A stretch of DNA of 64,000 nucleotides from JACKAQ01 sp965227145 (GCA_965227145.1 OZ245730.1:4898001-4962000), one strand, 5' to 3'; positions 52,921 through 62,547 are shown, counted from the stretch's first letter. The notes: generated by a model not told the origin, from the letters alone. Translations and numbers: made by a program.

Positions 52921-55900
52921 ATGAAATTTCGCGCTATCGCATCAAAACGCCCGGTACTGTGGACGTTTTTTTCGTTGATGTTTATGTTGCTAACCGGTAT
53001 TTTTATTACACAACGAACAAAAGCACCTGCGAATGAACGCCGTGCGGAATATGCGATGTGGTTGGAAAATCACCCCTTTTCCACCCGTCCGCATTTGAAC
53101 AAAGATGAACTCAAAAAAATTCCCAAAAAAGATCGCCCGGATCTGGCGATGGAACAAAATTTTCTGCAAACAGTCGATCCGCAGCTAAAAACTGTGCCAT
53201 CCGAACGGTTGGTTACGGCGTTCAACCGAATGCAATCGCTCAAAAACAGCGGTCAGTATTATCCCGGCAGCGCGTGGACGGAACGCGGCCCATCGAATGT
53301 CGGCGGACGCACCCGGGCAATTATGTTTGACCCGAATGACGGGACGGGCAACAAAGTATTTGCAGCAGGTGTTGCCGGCGGTATTTGGTACACCAACGAC
53401 ATTACCGATGCGGGTGAAGGCTGGACCCAGGTAAACGATTTTATGGATAACCTGGCCGTTTGCTCAATCGATTACGATCCGAATAACCCATCCGTTTTTT
53501 ATGCCGGTACCGGCGAAGGTTTTTTTAATGTGGACGCCGTTCGCGGTGCGGGCATCTGGAAAAGCACCAATGGTGGCAGCAGTTGGACGCAACTCGCATC
53601 GACGAATAATTACGAATTTGATTATGTCCAAAAAGTGAAAGTCCACCCAACAACCGGCCATATTTATGCAGCAACCAGAAGCAGATACAGTAATGTCGGG
53701 GGGATTTATCGCTCCACAGATGGCGGCAGTACATGGGATGTAGTTCTGGATGACGATAACGATGCATCAAGCTTCCGTGCCGCAGATATCGAATTCGGGG
53801 CAGATGGCACCATCTATGCCGCAATGGGGCTTATCTTTAGCAATGACGGGATTTACAGCTCATCAACCGGCAACGCCGGCGACTGGACAAAGCTAAACAC
53901 CGGTGCAAACGGATTCCCGACGACAGGCATCGAACGCATTGAAATAGCTACTGCGCCTTCCAATGCCAACTATATTTACGCCCTCACCCAAAGCAGTTCA
54001 ACCGACGGTATTGAAGGTGTGTATCGCTCGACCGACAAAGGTGCCAATTGGAGCAGCTTGACTCTGCCGAATGACGTCCAGTATGGCTCAGATTTCAGTC
54101 GCGGACAGGCGTGGTACGATCTGGCTCTGGCTGTCGATCCGAATGACGAAGACAATGTATTCACCGGTGCGATCAACCTGTTCAAAACCACCAACGGCGG
54201 GAGCAGCTGGACACAAATCTCCCACTGGTATGGTGGATTTTCTTTGCCTTATGTTCATGCGGATCATCACGCGATTGTGTTCAAACCCGGCTCGTCCAGC
54301 GAGATTGTTTTCGGTTCCGATGGCGGGGTGGATTACACAGCCAATGGCACTTCGTCAACGCCCAGTTTTACCAATCGCAACAACGGTTACAACGTCACCC
54401 AGTTTTATTCCGGGGCGATACATCCCGGTGACGGCGAGAATTATTTTTTGGCCGGCGCACAGGATAACGGCACACAGAAATTCAATAGCGCGGGTATCGA
54501 CGCAACGGATGAAGCAACCGGCGGCGATGGTGCGTTTTGCTTTATCGATCAGACAGATCCTACATATCAGATTACCTCTTATGTATATAATAATTTCCGC
54601 CGTTCCACAAACAGTGGTGCCAGCTTCTCAAATATCACAGCAGACAACTCCGGCAGCTTCATCAACCCGGCGGATTATGATGACAATTTGGACATACTTT
54701 ATTCTGCCAGAACATCTACTACTTTAAAGCGAATTTCCGGCATTACCGGAACGATTTCAGAAAGCACCATTTCTGTTTCGCTGAACGCAACTGCCACGCA
54801 TATTCGGGTTTCGCCATACACCGGCGGCTCAACAACCCTGTTTGCCGGCACTGGTTCAGGCGGTGTTTATAAAATTACCAATGCCAACGGATCGCCAACA
54901 ACAACGAATATTGATGCCGGCGACGATCTGCCTTCCGGCAGTGTTTCCTGCATCGAAATTGGCGCCAGCGAAAACGAACTGTTGGTAACCTTCTCCAATT
55001 TTGGTGTCACATCCGTTTGGTACACCAGCGACGGCGGTTCCAATTGGACAGAAAAAGAAGGCGATTTGCCGGACATGCCGGTGCGTTGGGCGTTGTTCAA
55101 TCCCGATAACCGAAACGTGGCGATGCTGGCGACGGAACTGGGCGTTTGGGCAACCGCAGATTTGAGCGCCGACCCGGTCGAATGGCAGCCATACAACAAC
55201 GGGCTGGCCAACGTTCGGGTGGATATGCTGCAAATCCGCGATTCGGACAAAATGGTTATCGCCGCAACCCACGGGCGCGGGCTGTTCTCCAACGACGGTT
55301 TCACCACGGACACATCGCTGCCGGTGGAACTTGCTGCATTCACCGCAACACCCGGCAATGCGCAGGTTACCCTCAACTGGCAAACCCACAGCGAAGTTAA
55401 CAATCAGGGATTTGAAATTTATCGCAGCGAAGCCGAAAATGGCGAATACCAAAAAATCGCATCGCACGAAAGCGATCCGGCGCTCGCCGGAAATGGCAAT
55501 TCCAATGAAAGCCACAGCTACCGCTTCACCGATAAATGGGTGAGCAACGGCAGCACTTACTGGTATCAGTTGGCGGATGTGAGCTTCAACGGAGAGCGCG
55601 ATTTCCATCCGGCAATTTCGGCGGTACCGAATGCGTCGAACACACCCGTTGTGCAAAGTGCGGCAGGTCCGGCAAGTTACGAATTGCAGCAAAATTACCC
55701 GAATCCGTTTAACCCGGAAACAACCGTTAAATTTTCACTCGCGGCACAGCACAAATCCGACCAAAATGTGAAAGTGCTGGTGTTCAACGCCCTCGGGCAG
55801 CAGGTTCGCGAATTGTATAACGGAACGCTGGATGCCGGCACTTACGAAATGAAATGGGACGGGCGCAATCAGTCCGGCGAATTGCTCGGCTCCGGCACCT

Positions 55901-55962
55901 ATTTTGCGATGCTGCAAACCGGTTTTTTCCGGGAAACCCGTAAGATGTTGCTGATCAAATAA
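52921..55962 (+). CDS. large secreted BNR/propeller protein with FN3 and C-terminal sorting domain
   Basis: A 1013-residue secreted protein. A hydrophobic segment at about residues 12-30 is the signal or anchor. Residues about 120-790 form sialidase-like beta-propellers with repeated Asp-box motifs: STNGGSSWTQL, STDGGSTWDVV, STDKGANWSSL, TTNGGSSWTQI, TSDGGSNWTEK. A fibronectin type III-like module follows (LPVELAAFTATPGNAQVTLNW). The last 90 residues contain NYPNPFNPETT and end KMLLIK, a type IX-like sorting domain. Such proteins resemble VPS10/exo-alpha-sialidase-type propellers that bind or cut glycans, but no catalytic set was identified. An AGAGAGGGAAG ribosome-binding region precedes the ATG. 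Confidence 0.88.
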   Translation: MKFRAIASKRPVLWTFFSLMFMLLTGIFITQRTKAPANERRAEYAMWLENHPFSTRPHLNKDELKKIPKKDRPDLAMEQNFLQTVDPQLKTVPSERLVTAFNRMQSLKNSGQYYPGSAWTERGPSNVGGRTRAIMFDPNDGTGNKVFAAGVAGGIWYTNDITDAGEGWTQVNDFMDNLAVCSIDYDPNNPSVFYAGTGEGFFNVDAVRGAGIWKSTNGGSSWTQLASTNNYEFDYVQKVKVHPTTGHIYAATRSRYSNVGGIYRSTDGGSTWDVVLDDDNDASSFRAADIEFGADGTIYAAMGLIFSNDGIYSSSTGNAGDWTKLNTGANGFPTTGIERIEIATAPSNANYIYALTQSSSTDGIEGVYRSTDKGANWSSLTLPNDVQYGSDFSRGQAWYDLALAVDPNDEDNVFTGAINLFKTTNGGSSWTQISHWYGGFSLPYVHADHHAIVFKPGSSSEIVFGSDGGVDYTANGTSSTPSFTNRNNGYNVTQFYSGAIHPGDGENYFLAGAQDNGTQKFNSAGIDATDEATGGDGAFCFIDQTDPTYQITSYVYNNFRRSTNSGASFSNITADNSGSFINPADYDDNLDILYSARTSTTLKRISGITGTISESTISVSLNATATHIRVSPYTGGSTTLFAGTGSGGVYKITNANGSPTTTNIDAGDDLPSGSVSCIEIGASENELLVTFSNFGVTSVWYTSDGGSNWTEKEGDLPDMPVRWALFNPDNRNVAMLATELGVWATADLSADPVEWQPYNNGLANVRVDMLQIRDSDKMVIAATHGRGLFSNDGFTTDTSLPVELAAFTATPGNAQVTLNWQTHSEVNNQGFEIYRSEAENGEYQKIASHESDPALAGNGNSNESHSYRFTDKWVSNGSTYWYQLADVSFNGERDFHPAISAVPNASNTPVVQSAAGPASYELQQNYPNPFNPETTVKFSLAAQHKSDQNVKVLVFNALGQQVRELYNGTLDAGTYEMKWDGRNQSGELLGSGTYFAMLQTGFFRETRKMLLIK

Positions 55963-55988
55963 ATAGTCTTAAATTTTCCGGCTCTCCT

Positions 55989-56028
55989 AAAAGCGGTGAT
56001 TTTTTTATAAAAATCGCCGCTTTTTTTT
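55989..56028 (+). terminator. rho-independent terminator after the propeller protein gene
   Basis: Stem AAAAGCGGTGATTTTT (55989-56004) with AAAAATCGCCGCTTTT, including one G-T pair, followed by a run of Ts to 56028. Confidence 0.82.
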
Positions 56029-56131
56029 GCCCGGATTTCCATTTGCCAAATTGATCCGAATGCGCTATTTTAACCTGCCAATTTTCGACTTTTTGTACAT
56101 ACTTTCGACATCAAAAGAAAGGAAATATTTC

Positions 56132-57433
56132 ATGCACAAACGCTGGATTTGCGCGTTTCTGATTGGCTTTTTGGCGATTGGATACGCACAAGAAACGCCG
56201 CAGGTGTTTCGCGGCGCAACGATTATTCCCATCACCGGATCGCCGATTGAAAATGGCGTTTTGGTGGTGCAAAACGGTAAAATTACCGCTGTCGGCAGCG
56301 CAGCGAGTGTCACTGTTCCCGCAAATGCGGAAATTCACGACGCCACCGGAAAAGTGATTATGCCCGGCTTGGTGGACACGCACTCACACCTCGGAAACGT
56401 GGAAGGCGGCGACCGTTCCGCCACGCTGCACCCGGATGTCCGGGTGCTCGACGCCATCGATATTCACGCTACGGAGCTGAAAAAAGCGCTGGCCGGCGGC
56501 ATCACCTCCGTCAATTTAATGGCCGGCTCCGGCTATTTGATGAGCGGACAAACGGCATATCTCAAATTGCGCGATGGCAACACCATCGAAGAATTGCTCT
56601 ATTGCGAAGACCCGCTGAATGGCATTTGCGGCGGGATGAAAATGGCCAACGGCACCAATCCGATGGGCGATCCGCCGTTTTCCGGCACCCGCGCAAAATC
56701 GGCGGCGCTGGTTCGCCAATTGTTCATCAAAGCAAAGGAATATCAACAAAAAATTGCCGATGCAAATGGCGACGCATCCAAAATGCCCACCCGCGATCTG
56801 CAAATGGAAGCACTGGCGGAAGTGCTCGAAGGCAAGCGAATCGTCCATCACCACACCCATCGCCACGATGATATTTTGACCATTCTGCGTTTGCAAAAAG
56901 AGTTTGGCTATCGCGTGGTGCTGCATCACGTCAGCGAAGGCTGGAAGGTGGCGGAAGAGATTGCCGCAGCCAAAGTACCCTGCTCCATCATTTACATCGA
57001 TTCGCCCGGCGGCAAACTGGAAGCTGTGGGATTGCTACCCAAAACGGGTGCAGTTTTGGAAAAAGCAGGCGTGGATGTCGGCTTTCACACCGATGACGGC
57101 ATCACCGATTCCCGGCTGTTTTTCCGCTCTGCAGCATTTGCGGTCCGTTACGGCATGAGCCGCGATAAAGCATTGGAAGGATTGACTTTAGCTGGCGCAC
57201 GAATGCTCGATTTGCAGGATCGCATCGGCTCGCTGGAAGCCGGGAAAGATGCCGATTTCATCGTTCTCACCGGCGATCCGTTCAGCGTTTACACGCGCGT
57301 TGAACAAACCTGGGTGGAAGGGCAAAAACGTTTCGATTTTGCGAATCCGGAGGACCGGCAATACGCGCAAGGCGGCTATCAGGTGTTTCGCGAAGCCGCA
57401 CATGTTCACGGCATCGGCGGAGGTGAAGAATAA
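56132..57433 (+). CDS. secreted amidohydrolase-family protein, intact metal site
   Basis: The ATG at 56132 follows AAAGGAAA and opens a signal peptide ending AIGYAQ; an open frame from 56027 would start inside the preceding terminator. The 433-residue protein has the imidazolonepropionase-like amidohydrolase layout: 'ENGVLVVQNGKITAVG', the HxH metal motif in GLVDTHSHLG, later His in VHHHTHRHDD and VLHHVSEGW, and the Asp in FHTDDGITDS near the metal. The C-terminus has 'GSLEAGKDADFIVLTGDPF'. It probably cleaves cyclic amides or peptides in the periplasm or outside. Its TAA overlaps the next ATG by one base. Confidence 0.9.
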   Translation: MHKRWICAFLIGFLAIGYAQETPQVFRGATIIPITGSPIENGVLVVQNGKITAVGSAASVTVPANAEIHDATGKVIMPGLVDTHSHLGNVEGGDRSATLHPDVRVLDAIDIHATELKKALAGGITSVNLMAGSGYLMSGQTAYLKLRDGNTIEELLYCEDPLNGICGGMKMANGTNPMGDPPFSGTRAKSAALVRQLFIKAKEYQQKIADANGDASKMPTRDLQMEALAEVLEGKRIVHHHTHRHDDILTILRLQKEFGYRVVLHHVSEGWKVAEEIAAAKVPCSIIYIDSPGGKLEAVGLLPKTGAVLEKAGVDVGFHTDDGITDSRLFFRSAAFAVRYGMSRDKALEGLTLAGARMLDLQDRIGSLEAGKDADFIVLTGDPFSVYTRVEQTWVEGQKRFDFANPEDRQYAQGGYQVFREAAHVHGIGGGEE

Positions 57434-58641
57434 TGAAACTACTAAAAATGTTGATTGCTGCAGCAGTTTTGCTGCACGGATTTGCCGTTGCGCAAATTGC
57501 GGTAAAAGGCGAAACGGTTTACACGATGAACGGCACGCCGATCACCAACGGCGTTGTGCTGATCAAAAATGGTAAAATTGAAAAAGTCGGTGCGGAAAAA
57601 GATGTCAAAATTCCAGCTGACTATCAGGTGTTGAGCGGAAAAATCGTTACGCCGGGATTGATTGATGCGCATTCTGTGGTCGGATTGGCAGGCATGTACA
57701 ACCAGCGTCACGATCAGGATCAGCTGGACAAAACCAACGCCATCCAGCCGGAACTCCGCGCGCTGGATGCATACAACGCACGCGACGAGCTGATTGAGTG
57801 GCTTCGCGATTACGGCATCACCACAGTGCACACCGGACATGCGCCGGGCGCGCTGGTCAGCGGACAATCGATCATCGTAAAAACCACCGGCGAAACGGTG
57901 GAGGAATCGCTCATCGATTCCAGCGCGATGCTCACAATGACGCTCGGCGCGACGGTCGGGCGCAACTTCAAATCGCCGGGAACCCGCGCCAAAGGCATGG
58001 CCATGCTGCGCAGCGATTTTCTGAAAGCGCAGGAATACCGCAAAAAAATGTCCGCAAAAGAAAAGGACAAATCCCCCGCCCGCGACCTGAAAATGGAAGC
58101 GCTGGCCGCCGCGCTGGATGGCAAATTGCCGGTGCTGATCACCGCACAAAAGGCGCCGGAAATTATGAGCGCGCTGCGGCTCGCCCGCGAATTCGGGCTG
58201 AATCTGGTGCTCGATGGCGCTGCTGAAGCCTATCTCCTGCTCGATGAAATCAAAGCTGCCGGCGTTCCGGTAATCGTTCACCCAACGATGGCGCGCAACT
58301 ACGGCGACACCCAAAACGCAGCGTTTGACACCGCTTTCAAACTAAAATCCGCGGGAATCCCGTTCGCGTTCCAGAGCGGATATGAAGGCTATGTGCCCAA
58401 AACCCGGGTCGCGCTATTCGAAGCCGGCGTTGCCGCAGGCAACGGATTATCGCGAGATGACGCACTGCGCGCGTTAACCGCAGATGCCGCAAAAATCCTC
58501 GGTATCCAGTCGCGGGTCGGTTCTCTGGAAAAGGGAAAAGACGCCGACGTGGTGATTTTCGACGGCGATCCGCTCGAATATCTCAGCAAGGTTTGCGCCG
58601 TCATTATCAACGGGAAAATTATTCACCAAACCTGCCGATAA
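57433..58641 (+). CDS. secreted amidohydrolase-like protein with degenerate metal site
   Basis: A 402-residue paralogue of the preceding gene, starting within its stop codon (TAATG) and after GGAGG. The signal peptide ends at FAVAQ. The overall layout is kept ('TNGVVLIKNGKIEKVG', 'GSLEKGKDADVVIFDGDPL'), but the metal motif reads GLIDAHSVVG. The second His of HxH is Val, and the His-rich segment of the partner is replaced by 'VLITAQKAPEI'. It therefore probably cannot bind the metals in the normal way. The tight coupling suggests a heteromeric pair in which this subunit is structural or substrate-binding. Confidence 0.85.
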   Translation: MKLLKMLIAAAVLLHGFAVAQIAVKGETVYTMNGTPITNGVVLIKNGKIEKVGAEKDVKIPADYQVLSGKIVTPGLIDAHSVVGLAGMYNQRHDQDQLDKTNAIQPELRALDAYNARDELIEWLRDYGITTVHTGHAPGALVSGQSIIVKTTGETVEESLIDSSAMLTMTLGATVGRNFKSPGTRAKGMAMLRSDFLKAQEYRKKMSAKEKDKSPARDLKMEALAAALDGKLPVLITAQKAPEIMSALRLAREFGLNLVLDGAAEAYLLLDEIKAAGVPVIVHPTMARNYGDTQNAAFDTAFKLKSAGIPFAFQSGYEGYVPKTRVALFEAGVAAGNGLSRDDALRALTADAAKILGIQSRVGSLEKGKDADVVIFDGDPLEYLSKVCAVIINGKIIHQTCR

Positions 58642-58651
58642 AAGCATTCTG

Positions 58652-58707
58652 AACGGATCGCGCCAAAGGCATCTTTTCTTGTTTCAGGAACGATCCGTTT
58701 GTATATT
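58652..58707 (+). promoter_or_regulatory. promoter of aceE with overlapping inverted repeat
   Basis: TTGTTT (58679-58684), a 17-base spacer, TATATT (58702-58707). An inverted repeat, AACGGATCG (58652-58660) and CGATCCGTT (58691-58699), surrounds the -35 box, with its right arm inside the spacer. This may be an operator or a weak terminator for the amidohydrolase operon. Confidence 0.45.
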
Positions 58708-58758
58708 GCAAGCCTTTTGTGGAAGATAAGAATGAACATTTACTGAGGAGCTTTAACT

Positions 58759-61470
58759 ATGTCGGAACAAATACTTCAGGAATATAAACAGATGCTCCGC
58801 GAAAACGGCGATTTTGACGCCGATGAGACTGCCGAATGGCTGGAGGCGCTTGAGCAGGTCATCCAGTATCGCGGCGAAGACCGGGCATCGTATCTGCTCA
58901 ATCAACTGTTACAACGCGGATATTCCAAGGGTTTGCAACTTCCTTTTTTCCCGAACACCCCTTTTATCAATACAATTTCCAAAGAAGATGAACCGCATTT
59001 TCCCGGCGATCGCCAGATTGAACGGCGGATCAAAAGCATTATTCGCTGGAACGCGATGTCCATGGTTACCCGTGCCAACAAAAAATTTGAAGGCATCGGC
59101 GGGCATATTTCCACTTACGCATCGGCAGCAACGCTGTATGAGGTGGGTTTCAACCACTTTTTCCGCGGAAAAGGTCAGGGATTTGACGGCGATCTGATTT
59201 ATATGCAGGGGCACGCTTCGCCGGGCATTTACGCCCGCGCGTTTGTGGAAGGGCGTTTGGAAGTTCACCATTTGGAAGCTTTCCGCCGGGAACTGGTCGA
59301 AAAAGGCGGATTGTCATCCTATCCGCACCCGTGGCTAATGCCGAATTTTTGGGAATTCCCGACGGTGTCGATGGGATTGGGACCGATTTCCGCAATTTAT
59401 CACGCCCGTTTTGCCCGCTACATGCACGATCGCGGTTTGAAAGATACCAGCAAACAGCACATCTGGGCATTTTTGGGCGATGGCGAAACCGACGAACCGG
59501 AATCACTCGGTGCAATCACCCTCGCCGTTCGCGAAAAGCTCGACAACCTGATTTTTGTGATCAACTGTAACCTGCAGCGGCTGGACGGACCGGTTCGCGG
59601 CAACGGGCGCATCATTCAGGAATTGGAAACGGTGTTCCGCGGTGCCGGCTGGAACGTGCTCAAAGTAATTTGGGGCAGCGACTGGGATCCGGTTTTTGAA
59701 GCGGACACCAACGGCTTGCTCATCAAACGATTTGATGAAGTTGTCGATGGCAATTTCCAAAAATATATCGTCGAAGACGGCGGCTACATTCGCAAACATT
59801 TCTGGGGCAAATATCCGGAGCTGGCTAAGCTGGTCGAAAATCTGTCCGATCAGCAGATCAAAAAAATGCGCCTTGGCGGGCACGATCCTGTCAAAGTTCA
59901 CGCCGCTTACAAAGCAGCGATAGAGCACACCGGACGCCCGACGGTTATTTTGGCGCGAACCATCAAAGGCTACGGTCTCGGCGAAGCCGGCGAAGGCAAA
60001 AACATTACCCACAACCAGAAAAAACTGAACGAAGAAGAAATGCGGCACTTCCGCGATCGCTTCGATATTCCCATTCCCGACGATCGTTTGGCGGATGCGC
60101 CGTTCTATCGCCCGGACGAAAACAGCAAAGAAATTCAATATCTGAAAGATCGCCGCAGTTCGTTAAACGGATTTGTGCCATCGCGAAAAACCCTCAACGA
60201 TCCGCTGAACGTTCCCGATCTCGATTTCTTCAACGAATTTTTGGGCGGCAGCGAACGCGAAGTTTCCACAACCATGGCGTTCGTCCGGATGCTTTCGCAG
60301 GTGATCAAACACCCGAAAATCGGCAAACGCATTGTGCCGATCATTCCGGACGAAGCCCGCACATTCGGGATGGAATTCCTGTTCCGCCAAGTCGGGATTT
60401 ACGCCCACAGCGGGCAGTTGTATGAACCGGTGGATGCGGACACATTCCTGTTTTATCGCGAAGCCAAAAACGGGCAGATCCTCGAAGAAGGCATCACCGA
60501 AGCCGGCTCGATGGCATCGTTTACCGCTGCCGGAACCGCACATGCCAACTTTGGCGTGGATATGATTCCGTTCTTTATTTTCTACTCGATGTTCGGATTC
60601 CAGCGCGTCGGCGACCTGATCTGGGCTTTTGGCGATCAGCGCGGTCGTGGATTTCTCATCGGCGGAACCGCAGGACGCACCACATTGAATGGCGAAGGCT
60701 TGCAGCACGAAGACGGTCACAGCCACGTATTGGCGAGCACAGTGCCAAATTGCATCACTTACGATCCGGCATGGGCTTTTGAAATAGCTGTAATCGTGCA
60801 GGACGGCTTGCGCCGGATGTACCATGAACGCGAAGATATTTTCTACTACATTACCGTTGGCAACGAAAATTATTCGATGCCTGCGATGCCGGAAAATAGC
60901 CAGGAAGGCATTCTGAAAGGTATTTACAAGCTTTCCGAAAAACCGGCAAAAGAAAAAGGCAAGCGCAAGGCACGCCCCAAAGCACATATTTTTGGCAGCG
61001 GTTCCATTTTGCGCGAAGCACTGCGAGCACAGGAAATTCTTGAAGAAAAATATGATGTTTCCGCAGACGTTTGGAGCGCCACCAGCTACAACGAATTGCA
61101 TCGCGACGCGATGAATGTGGAACGCTGGAACATGCTGCATCCGGATGAAAAACCGCGCAAAGCATACATCACGGAAATTATGGAGAAGGAAGAGGGTCCG
61201 GTTGTTGCGGCATCAGATTATCTCAAAACGATGTCAGACAAATTAGCGCGCTACATCGACAATCCGCTTATTTCCCTCGGCACCGACGGCTACGGCCGCA
61301 GCGAAACCCGCGAAGCACTCCGCCGCTTTTTTGAAGTGGATGCCGAGTGTATCACAATCGCAGTGCTGTATCAACTCGCCAAACAGGGCGAAATCGACAA
61401 AAAAGTGATCACCAAAGCGATCGCAGATTTGGGTGTCGATCCGGAAAAACTTAACCCGATGCTTTCATAA
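58759..61470 (+). CDS. aceE: pyruvate dehydrogenase E1 component, homodimeric type
   Basis: A 903-residue enzyme of the AceE type, close to the usual 880-910 residues. It has the thiamine diphosphate motif GDGETDEPESLGAI...NCNLQRLDG, 'FFRGKGQGFDGDLIYMQGHASPGIYARAFVEGRL' in the first third, and 'IPDEARTFGMEFLFRQVGIYAHSGQLYEPVD' and 'EDGHSHVLASTVPNCITYDP' in the second domain. It decarboxylates pyruvate and passes the acetyl group to the E2 lipoyl domain. The E2 and E3 genes are not adjacent. A GAGGAG ribosome-binding site lies 9 bases upstream of the ATG. It ends at a terminator and stands alone. Confidence 0.97.
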   Translation: MSEQILQEYKQMLRENGDFDADETAEWLEALEQVIQYRGEDRASYLLNQLLQRGYSKGLQLPFFPNTPFINTISKEDEPHFPGDRQIERRIKSIIRWNAMSMVTRANKKFEGIGGHISTYASAATLYEVGFNHFFRGKGQGFDGDLIYMQGHASPGIYARAFVEGRLEVHHLEAFRRELVEKGGLSSYPHPWLMPNFWEFPTVSMGLGPISAIYHARFARYMHDRGLKDTSKQHIWAFLGDGETDEPESLGAITLAVREKLDNLIFVINCNLQRLDGPVRGNGRIIQELETVFRGAGWNVLKVIWGSDWDPVFEADTNGLLIKRFDEVVDGNFQKYIVEDGGYIRKHFWGKYPELAKLVENLSDQQIKKMRLGGHDPVKVHAAYKAAIEHTGRPTVILARTIKGYGLGEAGEGKNITHNQKKLNEEEMRHFRDRFDIPIPDDRLADAPFYRPDENSKEIQYLKDRRSSLNGFVPSRKTLNDPLNVPDLDFFNEFLGGSEREVSTTMAFVRMLSQVIKHPKIGKRIVPIIPDEARTFGMEFLFRQVGIYAHSGQLYEPVDADTFLFYREAKNGQILEEGITEAGSMASFTAAGTAHANFGVDMIPFFIFYSMFGFQRVGDLIWAFGDQRGRGFLIGGTAGRTTLNGEGLQHEDGHSHVLASTVPNCITYDPAWAFEIAVIVQDGLRRMYHEREDIFYYITVGNENYSMPAMPENSQEGILKGIYKLSEKPAKEKGKRKARPKAHIFGSGSILREALRAQEILEEKYDVSADVWSATSYNELHRDAMNVERWNMLHPDEKPRKAYITEIMEKEEGPVVAASDYLKTMSDKLARYIDNPLISLGTDGYGRSETREALRRFFEVDAECITIAVLYQLAKQGEIDKKVITKAIADLGVDPEKLNPMLS

Positions 61471-61497
61471 CGTATTGGTTATTCAGCATTTAAAATC

Positions 61498-61533
61498 AAA
61501 AAGCCCGTTGAAAAAGATCAGCGGGCTTTTTTT
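61498..61533 (+). terminator. bidirectional rho-independent terminator after aceE
   Basis: Stem AAAAAGCCCG (61498-61507) with CGGGCTTTTT (61522-61531), followed by Ts. The convergent gene ends at 61554. Confidence 0.85.
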
Positions 61534-61553
61534 ATGGAAAATTGTTTTGGAAA

Positions 61554-62255
61554 TCAGTGTTGTTTGCTTCGGGATATCAGTTGGTTTAATTCCTGCTCAA
61601 TATCAAACATAATATTTTTGTAGATACCATCCTGCGTCACTTTCACTTTACCGCTATCGACCAGCGTTTGCAGGCTTTGCAACACCTTGCTGACAAATAC
61701 AACCGTATCTGATGCGATTGTTTGCAGCCGTTTTGAATTGGAATCGTTTGGCATTTGCTCCATAAACTGAACCGCAAACGACAACGGCGTTAAGGCGTTG
61801 TTTATATAATGATTTAACGTCACCATAATTCGCTGGATATTTTGCAAATTCTGAACCATCAATTCTTTTTGGCGCAGTTGTTTGCTCATCTCAATGATGC
61901 GTTTAATCGAGCGCACCTTCAACTGAATTTCCCAGGAAGTATATGGCGTGAGGATAAAATCATCCGCACCGTATTCGAAAGCCATCAATTGATCCAGAAA
62001 TTGATCTTTGCTCAGAATACCCACAATTGGCAGAAAACGGTGTTTATTTTGTAATTTCAAATTTTGGCAGATTTCGAAAACATCCTGTTTATCATATTCA
62101 AAATCGAGCAGAATAATTTCGAATTGTACATCCTGTTCAAGGCGCAACGCGGCATCGGGATATTCCGTTACCATTTCTACCTGAAAGCCTTCCTTAGCCA
62201 GGTCTGATTGCACCATCTCGGCAATTTTTTCCCGATTGGATAACATCAGTATCAT
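61554..62255 (-). CDS. atypical receiver-domain protein with a C-terminal helical domain
   Basis: A 233-residue protein. Residues 1-120 have the receiver fold with the phosphoacceptor D51 (IILLDFEY), but the acidic pair at the start of strand 1 is Ser-Asn (MLSNREK). The conserved Lys of strand 5 is Thr (T103 in FILTPYTSW). Residues about 125-225 are a long helix followed by 'LNHYINNALTPLSFAVQFMEQM', which resembles the dimerisation helices of histidine kinases but has no ATPase domain. It may act as a phosphorylation-independent adaptor or a truncated hybrid. GAAAGAG precedes the ATG. It stands alone near tRNA-Phe. Confidence 0.8.
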   Translation of the reverse strand: MILMLSNREKIAEMVQSDLAKEGFQVEMVTEYPDAALRLEQDVQFEIILLDFEYDKQDVFEICQNLKLQNKHRFLPIVGILSKDQFLDQLMAFEYGADDFILTPYTSWEIQLKVRSIKRIIEMSKQLRQKELMVQNLQNIQRIMVTLNHYINNALTPLSFAVQFMEQMPNDSNSKRLQTIASDTVVFVSKVLQSLQTLVDSGKVKVTQDGIYKNIMFDIEQELNQLISRSKQH

Positions 62256-62375
62256 AAGATCTCTTTCGCAACCACAAAGTTAATAAAGGGAATATATCCA
62301 CTTCCTTGTTCAATTCCCTACTGTCTAAAAAAGTCGGTGCATTGTTAAAAAAACTTTAGAAATCATTAAATTTCC

Positions 62376-62404
62376 TTGATTTTCAAATTGGAGACATTTA
62401 TATT
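62376..62404 (+). promoter_or_regulatory. promoter of the tRNA-Phe gene
   Basis: TTGATT (62376-62381), a 17-base spacer, TATATT (62399-62404). Transcription should begin near 62411, about 20 bases before the tRNA. Confidence 0.72.
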
Positions 62405-62429
62405 TGTCGCCGCTACAGAAATACAGGAT

Positions 62430-62505
<76 letters not shown>

Positions 62506-62510
62506 CCTCA

Positions 62511-62547
62511 AACCTCGTAATTGATAAAGTTACGAGGTTTTTTGTTT
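62511..62547 (+). terminator. rho-independent terminator of tRNA-Phe
   Basis: Stem AACCTCGTAA (62511-62520) with TTACGAGGTT (62530-62539), then a T-rich tract. Confidence 0.85.
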
